This document shows positions 16,319 to 24,781 of a stretch of DNA of 64,000 nucleotides, in pieces (the stretch's first letter is position 1; the number at the start of each line of letters is the position of its first letter). Under the pieces are notes generated by a model. The model was not told the origin of the DNA. It was given only the letters and a program-made list of their open reading frames with translations, and did not search any database. The DNA lies in the NCBI GenBank assembly GCA_964517495.1, contig CAZFER010000006.1:62001-126000 (forward strand), given 5' to 3'. A program made the translations under genes and the position numbers. This DNA comes from CAZFER01 sp964517495 (GTDB taxonomy: Bacteria > Hinthialibacterota > Hinthialibacteria > Hinthialibacterales > Hinthialibacteraceae).

Positions 16319-16747
16319 ATGAAGAAGGTATTAATCGGTTTAGGATCAATATTACTGGTTGGTTTGGTTGGACTTGGTGTATCAGCTGCGTTTAAGAGTG
16401 ACACAGAAACAAAGCCCAAACAAGAGATCATGTTCAGTGGTGAAGTGGGCACGCAAGCGTGTTGTGAAGGGAAAACGGAACAGGTAGCCGCGAAAACCTC
16501 GGCATGTCCTGCTTCAGCAGAAACATGCAGTGAAACAAAAGAAGCCGTCGCTGCCGGGAGTTGCCCCTTTTCAAAGAACGCCGCTGGCCAGGAATTAACG
16601 GCTTCGGCAGAAGCGGGATGTTGCGCGGATAAAGGTTCATGCGACAAGACTGAAAAAGTGGCTGCCAGTAAGGCGTGTTGTGATTCATCCAGTGCCAAAG
16701 GTCAGCAAGAACAAACTGTGGCGAGTGTGCCTGCTGAGGGTATGTAA
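16319..16747 (+). CDS. Cys-rich exported or membrane-anchored protein
   Basis: The 142-residue protein starts with a clear signal or anchor (KKVLIGLGSILLVGLVGLGVSAAF). After it come ten cysteines in short clusters: QACCEGK, SACPASAETC, GSCPF, GCCADKGSCDK and KACCDSS, separated by Ala/Glu/Lys-rich spacers. CC pairs and CPxxxxxC patterns suggest metal binding or a redox role outside the cytoplasm, rather like a metallothionein-type scavenger, but no known family was recognised. There is a strong ribosome binding site (AAGGAGGAATG, with ATG 16319 after GGCTAG), a consensus promoter (16210-16238) and a terminator (16775-16806). It is therefore a single-gene transcript that may be highly expressed. 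Confidence 0.7.
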   Translation: MKKVLIGLGSILLVGLVGLGVSAAFKSDTETKPKQEIMFSGEVGTQACCEGKTEQVAAKTSACPASAETCSETKEAVAAGSCPFSKNAAGQELTASAEAGCCADKGSCDKTEKVAASKACCDSSSAKGQQEQTVASVPAEGM

Positions 16748-16774
16748 GACTTAGCGAATGAAGGGATAAAGATA

Positions 16775-16806
16775 AAAAGCGATGTCCGGTGGGCATCGCT
16801 TTTTTA
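16775..16806 (+). terminator. Rho-independent terminator of the Cys-rich protein gene
   Basis: AAAAGCGATGTCC-GGT-GGGCATCGCTTTTTTA forms a stem of about 10 bp (AGCGATGYCC / GGGCATCGCT) with a T6 run, 27 bases after the stop codon. Confidence 0.9.
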
Positions 16807-16894
16807 TTTAAACCTGAGTTTTCCTTTAATCGACCATCTGCTTCACCAACTCTTTCACCCAGGGATCATAATTGGATCTGTGTCAAAAGAATGA

Positions 16895-17821
16895 TTATGG
16901 CGTTCTGGCTATGCGAAAGCCATTGTTGTTGCTTGTGATTTCAGGGGAATCCTTGTAACGATTAGCAGAGCAGCAGTACTTTTGATAGAAGTTCCAGCCA
17001 CCACCACGAAGAACTCTGAAATAATTGCTTTGCATATTCACTGGATCATTATTTGGGGAATTCGAATAATAACTCACATCATACCAATCCGTGCACCATT
17101 CCCATACACTACCGCTCATGTCAAATAATCCCCAAGCATTTGGACTTTTTTGACCTACTATATGAGTTTGATGATTAGAATTACTACCACACCATGCATA
17201 ATCATCCATATCTGTGTAATTTGAATCATCTCCCCAATAAAATTGGGTCTGTGTTCCTGCTCTACAAGCGTATTCCCATTCCGCTTCGGTGGGCAAGCGA
17301 TATCCATTGGCATCCATGTTGGCTGACCAATCACCATTTTCAGAATAAACCGGTTGAAGTCCTTCTTTTTCGCTCAGGTAATTACAAAACATCGCGGCTC
17401 CATACCATGAGACTTCTATCATGGGTTGATCCCAGGATTGGCTTAATTTATGACCAGCCAATAAATATTTTCCATTCTTTTTTGATAATGGACTACTACT
17501 ATTTTCCCAATCCACTCCAGACTCTTTGCCGGTGGCTGTCAAAAAAGCAGCGTATTGGCCGATTGTCACTTCATATTTTCCCATATAAAAACCTTCAGTT
17601 ATGGTCACAGAGTGCACCGGTTTTTCATCACTATCACCATTATTACTGCCCATCATAAAGGTGCCTGGTTTGATGTAGATCAATTCGAGTTTGATTGACC
17701 CTTTTGGGAGATCGGGAAGATCAATTTCTATCTCTTCACTTCGGAATAGTCCACAATTATAACAAAATATGCAAATGAATAATAAAAGAGAAGCAAATAT
17801 TATCTTTTTTAAAATCTTCAT
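16895..17821 (-). CDS. SUMF1/EgtB-PvdO family secreted protein, likely without formylglycine-forming activity
   Basis: The 308-residue protein has a signal segment (KIIFASLLLFICIFCYNCG) that may be a lipoprotein signal, although the residues before Cys are not canonical. The rest is a formylglycine-generating-enzyme sulfatase domain: PGTFMMGSNNGDSDEKPVH, YMGKYEVTIGQY, PMIEVSWYGAAMFCNYLSE, YRLPTEAEWEYACRAG, WGLFDMSGSVWEWCTDWY and FRVLRGGGWNF, GFRIAR. True formylglycine enzymes need two cysteines in a GGSFLCxxxYCNRYR-type motif. Here the corresponding stretch is GGGWNFYQKYCCSANRYK, so the first is missing. The protein is therefore more like the non-catalytic or differently active relatives. It stands alone, convergent with the Cys-rich gene, and no sulfatase is adjacent. 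Confidence 0.85.
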   Translation of the reverse strand: MKILKKIIFASLLLFICIFCYNCGLFRSEEIEIDLPDLPKGSIKLELIYIKPGTFMMGSNNGDSDEKPVHSVTITEGFYMGKYEVTIGQYAAFLTATGKESGVDWENSSSPLSKKNGKYLLAGHKLSQSWDQPMIEVSWYGAAMFCNYLSEKEGLQPVYSENGDWSANMDANGYRLPTEAEWEYACRAGTQTQFYWGDDSNYTDMDDYAWCGSNSNHQTHIVGQKSPNAWGLFDMSGSVWEWCTDWYDVSYYSNSPNNDPVNMQSNYFRVLRGGGWNFYQKYCCSANRYKDSPEITSNNNGFRIARTP

Positions 17822-18113
17822 GTTTTCCCTTCACAAATAATAAAACAGTACATGTCTTTAAATTTAGACAGATCAGGTTATTTAATCAATACTCTCATTG
17901 GCCAAACACCACACATTAAAGTTTCAAACCTGCATCAGGTGCGTCAGTGCGTCAGGAATCTGCTCATCCGGTCACACTGGGTTGAGTCGAATACCAATAG
18001 CGTTGTTTTTGGATTAATTAGAATAAGGACGGTATGTTTCTGTGTACAGATTTACGTACAAGGGTTATTTTAGAAGGTTTTATAAGCGATAGGAAGCCAA
18101 GCAATTTCAACGC

Positions 18114-18186
18114 TTGGGGTGCCAGGGTTCGAACCTGGAGCCTTCTGATCCAGAGTCAGACGTCTTACCAATTCGACCACACCCCA
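18114..18186 (-). tRNA. tRNA-Gln (anticodon CTG)
   Basis: The acceptor stem TGGGGTG/CACCCCA, D arm GTCGAATTGGTAAGAC, anticodon stem TCTGA/TCAGA with loop CTCTGGA (anticodon CTG) and T arm CCAGG-TTCGAAC-CCTGG are all intact. U1-A72 and CTG identify a glutamine tRNA reading CAG. The 3' CCA is not encoded. No integrase or att duplication is seen next to it. Confidence 0.95.
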
Positions 18187-18318
18187 GTCATTTATAATTA
18201 TTTATAGCATCTCTATCTATAATTTCAAGGATTTTGTGCATTTTCGTTGAAAATACATGTTCTCACCTCAAAAAGCGTTGGTATTTGATATTATTCCTCT
18301 AAATTCTAAAATCCCATT

Positions 18319-19440
18319 TCAAACATACCCCAAACCATACCATACCAAGGGTAAAGGAAATGTCTCTTTTAACACGTGTGCGAGCGTTTCTTTACCCTTG
18401 GCACGCTCACCAACAATATCATAGCTGGGATGGCCAAAAAATACGTTCGCCAACTCACCACCATTTTGGAATTCAATGGATTCGTTTTCGTATTTAAACG
18501 ATACTTTTTGTTCACCTGCTTCTATTCCCATGCGCTCCATCACTCGTTCTCCCAAGCGTTCACATATAAATGCACCCGCGCGTTGTAACAAACGCTTGGC
18601 ATTAATCACTAAAACCGTGCCTTCAAATGGCCTCGTCTTTTGTATAAAGGGATACCAGGTTGCAGGGATGAGTGATTCATACGCTGCGGTGTAATGAATC
18701 TTTTCAAGGCTATAATGATCCATCCACAACGTTGCAGCTGCTTGCAGTGCTTCACAGGAGCCTGCCCAATCCATCACCTGGATAGCCTCTTTTGCTGCAT
18801 GGATGATCCCAAAACCCACCGGCTTGCCCTCATGATAAACCATCCACCAATCAGAGGGTTCGTCCATTACAATTTTACATTGAAGTAAGGCTTCAATATC
18901 CTCACGCGGCAATAAATAACGAACTGCCAACAATTTACGTAAAGTGATAGCGGTTTCGATATCATTCTCATTCATTGGTTGCATCGAAAATCCAGTTAAG
19001 GGGGCGACACTCTCTTTGCCAACCACCACGTGTTTAAATCTTCCACATTCAGCCGCATGTAATCGGCGATAGATGCCTTCATCACCGGATATCAGCATGA
19101 TATCCGCTCCTTGCTGGACACTTCGCAAGATGGCATCTTTCATCAAAAGCGATGCCAAACGATGCCCGCGAGCATCCGGATGGGTGGCTACCGCCCCAAT
19201 GCCCGCCACCTTGGTTTGAATTCCCCCCAGATTGACAGGCCGTACCGTGGTTGCTACATGCGATACGATACGGCCTGACATTTTCATCACTCGAATGTTA
19301 TCACGGTTGTTTAAGCCCAAATGCCTTGGGTAATCATGGCCCATATCTCCGCCGTCAGGTCGAAACACCAGATTGAGCAGATCAAGCAGTTCATCCCGTT
19401 CATCGGCCTTAATTGAAACCGGACCGTCAAATTCCACCAT
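18319..19440 (-). CDS. GNAT family N-acetyltransferase, Eis-like layout
   Basis: The protein is 373 residues if started at ATG 19440, where AAGGTGG lies eight bases upstream; longer starts at 19461 (ATG) or 19494 (TTG) are possible. The first 150 residues are a GNAT domain with acetyl-CoA motif VAGIGAVATHPDARGHRLASLLM and strand-turn LISGDEGIYRRL. A second, degenerate GNAT-like half follows (WWMVYHEGKPVGFGIIHA, then KIHYTAAYE). The C-terminal 90 residues (MGIEAGEQKVSFKYENESIEF, then NVFFGHPSYDIVG) resemble the SCP2-like end of Eis proteins. The substrate is unknown. A TTGACA-containing promoter lies just upstream on the minus strand. It is a single gene between tRNA-Gln and a divergent secreted-protein gene. 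Confidence 0.8.
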   Translation of the reverse strand: MVEFDGPVSIKADERDELLDLLNLVFRPDGGDMGHDYPRHLGLNNRDNIRVMKMSGRIVSHVATTVRPVNLGGIQTKVAGIGAVATHPDARGHRLASLLMKDAILRSVQQGADIMLISGDEGIYRRLHAAECGRFKHVVVGKESVAPLTGFSMQPMNENDIETAITLRKLLAVRYLLPREDIEALLQCKIVMDEPSDWWMVYHEGKPVGFGIIHAAKEAIQVMDWAGSCEALQAAATLWMDHYSLEKIHYTAAYESLIPATWYPFIQKTRPFEGTVLVINAKRLLQRAGAFICERLGERVMERMGIEAGEQKVSFKYENESIEFQNGGELANVFFGHPSYDIVGERAKGKETLAHVLKETFPLPLVWYGLGYV

Positions 19441-19485
19441 CGGATGGCCCACCTTTTCCATATAATGTAATGTTAGAATCTTATT

Positions 19486-19514
19486 TATATGCAATGGATT
19501 CTATTCTGTGTCAA
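19486..19514 (-). promoter_or_regulatory. Putative sigma-70 promoter of the GNAT gene
   Basis: On the minus strand TTGACA (19514-19509) is followed, 17-19 bases on, by CATATAAAT, which offers a TATAAA-like -10. The distance to the preferred start at 19440 is about 40 bases. The -10 spacing is loose, so confidence is moderate. Confidence 0.4.
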
Positions 19515-19617
19515 GCAGTTGTTCATAATTAAATAAATAAAACTTCTTGATAAAAAATGAAATTTTTCAACACCATCAAGATATATAATAAACAAATACC
19601 TTAAAAGGAGGAACAGC

Positions 19618-21453
19618 GTGTCAGCCAAACAATTCAACCAGCTTATACATTCTCTTCTCATTATTACCTGCCTATCCACAGCCATAGGAGCTCAGGAGAC
19701 AGATGTCTACCGTGTCAAACTTAGTGGATATTCCACCCCGGTGGATGGCAATACAGCAGTGATTGAAGGTGAGCTCATTTTCCCGGATGAAAATTACCGC
19801 TTACAGTCACTTGAGCCAATTCGTACCGAGGCAGGTGATGTTATCCTCAAAGCAGTGGTTGGCATCACCGAAAAGTATATCCTCAACCCAGTACCCGTTG
19901 TTGAGCCATTTTCATTCCAAATTGAGAGTATTAACAAGGATCGCCTTAGGGTGATGGTGGAAATAAATGGAGAGATGGTTCATCGTGATGAGTTCATACT
20001 TAATGGGGAAATCCGTCCAACACCCACTCCAAGACAGCCTTCATTGTTAAAAGAAGCGATTATTACCATAAAGCCGGAAAACCCAAAAGATGGAGATGAG
20101 ATTCATGCTGCGGTCAGTGGGCATTTTACCAACTCCCGGCATCGTATTTCTGATTCGTCCATCCAATATCAAGAAGATGCCATCATCCTTGATTTGCGGG
20201 TCATCAGCGAAGAAATCGGTAATACAGTTATAACCCCTGTTTCTCATGACTTTAATCTTGGGAACCTTAAAGCGGGTGGCTATGCAGTTATATTGATCGT
20301 CAACGGTGTTGAAACCGCTTACGATAAATTCTTTATCCAAGGTGATACTGACCCGGATCCTAATCAAGATCAAACACCATTTCATTCGCGTATTTGGATC
20401 GAATATGAAGAACCCTGGGCGGGTCACCCATTCACAATTTATTTGGTTGGAGAATTTCCCTCCTCTGGTTATTCGTTTAAAGAAAAGGAATTAACCGTTA
20501 ATGGCTCATCAATCGAAGCATCTGTTATAATTGAAGAGCCCACAGATGAAGTCCTGACTGTAATTGATCCCTTTAGAGAACCTATAGGCACCATTGCGTT
20601 AGAAGAAGGCCGTTATCAACTCAATTCGATGGTTAACGGTCAAAAACTACCTACCTTTGTTTTTACAGTAGGAAAATCCAGGCCTACCGAAAAACCCAAA
20701 AATTCCATGTTAACATTCACGCGAGATGGTGGTTTTGCGGGTATGCACAATGTCTTGAACGTGGATGTGTTGGGCAATTATACAATCGAAGGCCTTCCAA
20801 TTGATTCAAAAATACACTTCGGTATGGTTCCCAGTGATCGATGGAGTCAATTTCTCTCTTTGCTTCGCAGTGTGGATTTCCAATCGCTTGATCCTGTTTA
20901 TGATACCGATCTCACCATTGCGGATGGTTTCGTTTATACCGTTGAATATGCTGGTAATACTGTCAGGGTTTATCAGGAAGCCAGGATGCCTGAATCATTG
21001 GAGTCGTTAATTAGCCTCTTGGAACAAATGCTTTCCCTTCCCTTTAAAGAACCCACCGAAGACATGATTAATTTCACCCGCGAAGGTGGTTTTGCCGGTG
21101 AAGAAAGCCGTATGGATTTGGATCTTGCGGGTAATTTCAAACGCTATATACAACGTTCAGGAAATGGCGATTTAGGCTTTGGCGATGTCCCACCCCATAT
21201 GTGGGAACGGTTCCAGAATACATTCAGTACATTGGATTTTGATTCGCTATCATCCTCATATGAAGCGGAAATACCGATCAGTGACGGTTTTGTTTATTCC
21301 ATTAACTATGCGGGAAAGTCTGTAACGGTGCAGCAAGGTGCTGACATTCCCCCGGCTCTGGATGAATCCATTTCTCTGTTAGAAGAGTTCATGGCCTTGC
21401 CAGAGCGGGATGATGAAAATGTTACCGCTGTTCAAAACTGGCAATTTTATTGA
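19618..21453 (+). CDS. Secreted protein with Ig-like repeats and two emfourin-like inhibitor domains
   Basis: The 611-residue protein starts at GTG 19618 after AAAAGGAGGA, with a signal peptide (HSLLIITCLSTAIGAQ). Residues about 30-355 form three beta-rich, Ig-like modules of about 100 residues, each ending in patterns such as ...INGEMVHRDEFILNGE, ...VNGVETAYDKFFIQGD and ...MVNGQKLPTFVFTVGK. Two tandem modules follow (about 364-480 and 482-595), each starting FTR[DE]GGFAG and ending in a DGFVY-[ST]-[IV] strand, a V-x-VxQ strand and P-x-[LS]-x-ESISLLE. This order (GGFAG, acidic DG-Y strand, P...L..L helix) matches emfourin, the protealysin protease inhibitor family. Two such domains on an exported scaffold suggest an extracellular protease inhibitor. 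No M4 protease gene is adjacent. The domain call is by motif and should be checked by profile search. Confidence 0.7.
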   Translation: MSAKQFNQLIHSLLIITCLSTAIGAQETDVYRVKLSGYSTPVDGNTAVIEGELIFPDENYRLQSLEPIRTEAGDVILKAVVGITEKYILNPVPVVEPFSFQIESINKDRLRVMVEINGEMVHRDEFILNGEIRPTPTPRQPSLLKEAIITIKPENPKDGDEIHAAVSGHFTNSRHRISDSSIQYQEDAIILDLRVISEEIGNTVITPVSHDFNLGNLKAGGYAVILIVNGVETAYDKFFIQGDTDPDPNQDQTPFHSRIWIEYEEPWAGHPFTIYLVGEFPSSGYSFKEKELTVNGSSIEASVIIEEPTDEVLTVIDPFREPIGTIALEEGRYQLNSMVNGQKLPTFVFTVGKSRPTEKPKNSMLTFTRDGGFAGMHNVLNVDVLGNYTIEGLPIDSKIHFGMVPSDRWSQFLSLLRSVDFQSLDPVYDTDLTIADGFVYTVEYAGNTVRVYQEARMPESLESLISLLEQMLSLPFKEPTEDMINFTREGGFAGEESRMDLDLAGNFKRYIQRSGNGDLGFGDVPPHMWERFQNTFSTLDFDSLSSSYEAEIPISDGFVYSINYAGKSVTVQQGADIPPALDESISLLEEFMALPERDDENVTAVQNWQFY

Positions 21454-21503
21454 TGAGTTTATTTAATTTTGGAAATTACGTATAAAGTCAAAAATTGAAG
21501 CAC

Positions 21504-21597
21504 GATTCCCCTCCCAAGCCTGCTGAGTTTTACCCAAAAGTTATGGGGCCGACGATCAACCCCCTCTTAATCTTCCCCAGGCTTGGGGGGAGAAGTG
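21504..21597. repeat. CCCCTCCCAAG-family intergenic repeat, copy C (divergent)
   Basis: GATTCCCCTCCCAAGCCTG at the left and CCCCAGGCTTGGGGGGAGAAG at the right form long inverted arms around a 50-base middle that contains GATCAACCCCCTCTTAATCTTCCCC. The left end is shared with copies A and B. It fills the whole gap between two convergent genes. Confidence 0.6.
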
Positions 21598-21598
21598 G

Positions 21599-22307
21599 TT
21601 AGCCGATAAAGAAGAGGGATTCCAGTTTGACAGAATATACTTTTGTTATTGCTCTATAATTCTGTTCGAATTCCTTTTTAAATTGTTCCAATTCAGCCTG
21701 TTTCTCTTCCATATAACGTTTTTTCTCTTTCCCGTTGTTCTTCCATGATTGATAATACTCGACTGATTCCGGATGATTTTCATAAGGTATCCATTTCACT
21801 TCAAACTGATATTTATCAGCCACCCTGTCCAGAAAGGATTTATACGTTTCATCGAAATGAAAGGTCAATTCCTTGACGTAGGATTTTCCTCCGCGAATGT
21901 CGTAAACACTATCAGCCTTAATTGCCAATGCCATAGTGTGAGTGGCAGGATAGTCTTTATGCATCTTGACATCGAAACACCCGAATCCGCGATGAGCATC
22001 TTCCACGGCTGGCATGGAACGCGTTTCATGGGTTTTTGTATTGATGCCTGTCAGTACAAAATACTCTGATCCGTCGGGATAGGTTGTAGGTGTTTGGGAT
22101 AGGGAAAAGCGCCATTGGAATCTGTTTTTATCTCTACCACAATATTGTTCAAATAAGCCACTGTGCCCACACCTCTTCTGAATTCAAAACGTGAAGGGTT
22201 TGAGAGCGTGTTTGTGCATAAAACAATTCAAAGAGGTCCAATTCCAGCCGTTTTTCGTTTTGTGTTTTGAATTGTAGAAATCCCTTTGAACGTTGTGCAT
22301 TGGACAT
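21599..22307 (-). pseudogene. Uncharacterised gene broken by two frameshifts
   Basis: Three consecutive segments in three different frames read as one protein. Segment 1 starts at ATG 22307 (MSNAQRSKGFLQFKTQNEKR, then LELDLFELFYAQT). Segment 2 follows near 22215 (NPSRFEFRRGVGTVAYLNN, then VVEIKTDSNGAFPYPK). Segment 3 begins near 22085 (TTYPDGSEYFVLTGINTKTH) and runs to the stop at 21599 through GFGCFDVKMHKDYPATHTMA and a helical Lys/Glu-rich end. Only segment 3 is a long open frame on its own. Both junctions need a shift in the same direction, fitting two small deletions or sequencing errors. There is no signal peptide and no recognised family. Confidence 0.55.
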
Positions 22308-22672
22308 ATCCCATTCAAATATGAGAATTATTACAGATTACTCTCTCAAACATTCGTATCACGAACATGAATAACTAAAAAAAATCGAGTTGGAATTATG
22401 GTTAATTTACATATTTTCGCATATTCAACTTACTGAAATAGTCCCTAATCCTTTCTATCCTTGACACTTACGTTAAATGAGATAAAAAAAGGCTTTATCC
22501 TATTTTCTTGGCCAACTTTGGGGATACACCTTCTTTTCGCAGATAAATAATGCTATTTTAGCACTGTTTGATATTGCGCATGGACTCTATCCCCTTTTCT
22601 TTTAAAGAAGGAAAGGATGAGTTACTTTTCGTCACGACATCAACCTTTAAGTTAGAGATAGAAAATAACAAC
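22308..22672. other. Intergenic region upstream of accB
   Basis: The region separates the broken leftward gene from accB. A TTGACA at 22461-22466 with an AT-rich TAAAAA 16 bases further (22483-22488) could be the accB promoter, although the -10 is weak. An in-frame extension of the accB reading frame back to 22568 is unlikely to be translated, since family members start at the position chosen here. Confidence 0.4.
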
Positions 22673-23161
22673 ATGAATGACAATAAATCGACCAGTATGG
22701 ATTTTGAATTTATCGAACGGGTTGTTCGTTTGGTTGAGGAAGCTGATATCGGAGAATTGGAATTGGAAGCGCCAGAAGGTTTAAAGATTGTGGTCAAGAA
22801 ATCCTTGCCACCCACTTTCTCGGCCTCGCCATCCATGATTCCTCAGATGATCCCGGCAGGTGCTGCACAACCTCAGCCATTCACAGCAGAATCAGCGCCC
22901 ACTCCACCAGCGGAAGATGACTCGCTGGAGATCATCAAAGCGCCGATGGTGGGGACTTTTTATCGTTCCCCCTCTCCAGATTCACCGCCTTTTGTTGATG
23001 TGGGCAGCAATGTACAAAACGACACGGTCGTATGTATCCTTGAAGCCATGAAAGTCATGAACGAAATCAAGGCGGGAATAACTGGAACGATTGAAAGCAT
23101 TCTGGTTGAGAACGGGCAGCCGGTGGAATATGGGCAGCCGATGTTTAAAATACGCGTTTAA
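22673..23161 (+). CDS. accB: Biotin carboxyl carrier protein of acetyl-CoA carboxylase
   Basis: The 162-residue subunit carries the covalently bound biotin in the first step of fatty acid synthesis. The N-terminal part (MDFEFIERVVRLVEEADIGE, then LELEAPEGLKIVVKK) is the usual helix-strand start. A Pro/Ala-rich flexible linker (residues about 50-85) follows, and the C-terminal 80 residues form the biotinyl domain IKAPMVGTFYRSPSPDSPPF with the thumb. The biotin lysine is in EAMKVMNE (about residue 128). ATG 22673 is chosen because it gives the normal family N-terminus. accC follows 187 bases downstream in the same direction, as in many genomes; the carboxyltransferase genes accA and accD are not in the window. 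Confidence 0.95.
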   Translation: MNDNKSTSMDFEFIERVVRLVEEADIGELELEAPEGLKIVVKKSLPPTFSASPSMIPQMIPAGAAQPQPFTAESAPTPPAEDDSLEIIKAPMVGTFYRSPSPDSPPFVDVGSNVQNDTVVCILEAMKVMNEIKAGITGTIESILVENGQPVEYGQPMFKIRV

Positions 23162-23348
23162 ACCGAAAATCAAACCAATTAACGTATCTTTCAAATCCTT
23201 TTAGAGAAAATATACTTATCGTAAACCCTTAAATATATCACATTTACATAATCATCCGCTATCATGTTTAAGAGTAGAATTTCAATTTATAAATTAAGTT
23301 CAAAATTTAACCCAACATCTATCGATCGTAATGCAGGATTAACAAAGC

Positions 23349-24713
23349 ATGTTTAAAAAGATACTAATTGCCAACCGCGGTGAAATCGCTTTACGCATTA
23401 TTCGAGCCTGCCATGAGCTAGGCATTGAAACGGTTGCGGTTTATTCAGAAGCGGACCGGGATTCATTGCATGTCCGTTTTGCTGATGAGGATATCTGTAT
23501 TGGTCCACCGCAGCCCTCTGAATCCTACTTAAATGTTCCACGCATCATATCGGCAGCGGAAATTACCGATGCGGAAGCCATTCATCCCGGCTATGGATTT
23601 TTGGCTGAAAATTCTCATTTTGCGGAAATCTGTGAATCCTGCAACATTGCCTTTATAGGCCCTTCTTATAACGCTATTTCACTAATGGGTGACAAGTCCA
23701 TCGCACGCGCGACCATTGAAAAAGAGGGTGTCAATGCGATTCCTGGATCGGAGGGAATTATTGAAACCCAGGATCAAGCGGTAAAAATTGCCCGGCAATT
23801 GGGATATCCGGTGATGATCAAGGCGGCTGCGGGTGGTGGAGGCCGTGGTATGCGCGAAGCGCATACGGATGTCAGCCTTGTTCAAGCGTTTATAACAGCT
23901 CAGTCGGAAGCGGAAAAATCCTTTGGAGACCGGCGCCTTTACATTGAGAAACTGATTCAACAACCCCGGCATATTGAAATTCAAATCCTTGCTGACCAAC
24001 ATGGAAATATAATCCATCTTGGCGAACGTGATTGTTCTCTCCAACGCCGTCATCAAAAGGTATTGGAAGAATCTCCCTCGCCATTTGTTGACGATAAGTT
24101 ACGCAACAAAATGGGAAAAGCAGCGATACGATGTGCAAAAGCGGTTAACTATTCCAGTGCGGGGACAGTCGAATTTCTGGTCGACAAAGACAAGAACTTT
24201 TACTTCATGGAAATGAATACCCGGATTCAAGTGGAACATCCAGTAACAGAAATGGTTACGGGGATTGATATCATAAAAGAGCAAATTCGCATTGCGGCAG
24301 GAGAACCGTTAAAAATCAGTCAAAGCGAGGTGAAATTCAGTGGCCATGCCATTGAATGCCGTATTAATGCAGAGGATCCTTACAATCAATTCCTACCCAC
24401 GCCAGGCCGTATCACTGGTTATCATATTCCAGGGGGGCCAGGTGTACGTGTTGATTCGCATGCCTATAACGAATACATTGTTCCACCGTTTTATGATTCG
24501 ATGTTAGCTAAATTGATTGTGCATGGTAATGATCGTACAGAAGCGATTGCCAAGATGCGGCGAACCTTGAATGAGTTTGTGGTGGAAGGGATTGCCACCA
24601 CGATTCCTTTGTTGCAATTGATATCAGAGGACTCTGATTTTATTCGTGGCAATGTCCATACAAGTTTATTACCAGACATTCAAAAACGCCTGGATCATGA
24701 TATTTCGTCATGA
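23349..24713 (+). CDS. accC: Biotin carboxylase subunit of acetyl-CoA carboxylase
   Basis: The 454-residue ATP-grasp enzyme has normal AccC length. It uses ATP and bicarbonate to carboxylate biotin on AccB. FKKILIANRGEIALRIIRAC is the standard start, MIKAAAGGGGRGMR the glycine-rich ATP loop, GERDCSLQRRHQKVLEESPS and FYFMEMNTRIQVEHPVTEM the catalytic section, and AIECRINAEDP the carboxylase C-domain. The close relative carboxylases of pyruvate or propionyl-CoA are longer or fused to other domains. Pairing with accB supports acetyl-CoA carboxylase. A ribosome binding site is weak (AGGATTAACAAAGC before ATG). Confidence 0.95.
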   Translation: MFKKILIANRGEIALRIIRACHELGIETVAVYSEADRDSLHVRFADEDICIGPPQPSESYLNVPRIISAAEITDAEAIHPGYGFLAENSHFAEICESCNIAFIGPSYNAISLMGDKSIARATIEKEGVNAIPGSEGIIETQDQAVKIARQLGYPVMIKAAAGGGGRGMREAHTDVSLVQAFITAQSEAEKSFGDRRLYIEKLIQQPRHIEIQILADQHGNIIHLGERDCSLQRRHQKVLEESPSPFVDDKLRNKMGKAAIRCAKAVNYSSAGTVEFLVDKDKNFYFMEMNTRIQVEHPVTEMVTGIDIIKEQIRIAAGEPLKISQSEVKFSGHAIECRINAEDPYNQFLPTPGRITGYHIPGGPGVRVDSHAYNEYIVPPFYDSMLAKLIVHGNDRTEAIAKMRRTLNEFVVEGIATTIPLLQLISEDSDFIRGNVHTSLLPDIQKRLDHDISS

Positions 24714-24781
24714 CGGTTAGAGTGGATAGGAAACTTACCAGCAACCAGATATAATAGTGGTTATTTATAGCTCACCTACAA

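Noticed and set aside
16826..16879. Short open segment SNYDPWVKELVKQMVD before a TAA, just after the SUMF1-like gene
   Set aside because: It reads like the end of a protein, but an upstream TGA leaves only 17-18 codons; too short to call a gene remnant.
18114..18186. tRNA-Gln as an integration site
   Set aside because: No duplicated tRNA 3' end, integrase or foreign gene block is present on either side.
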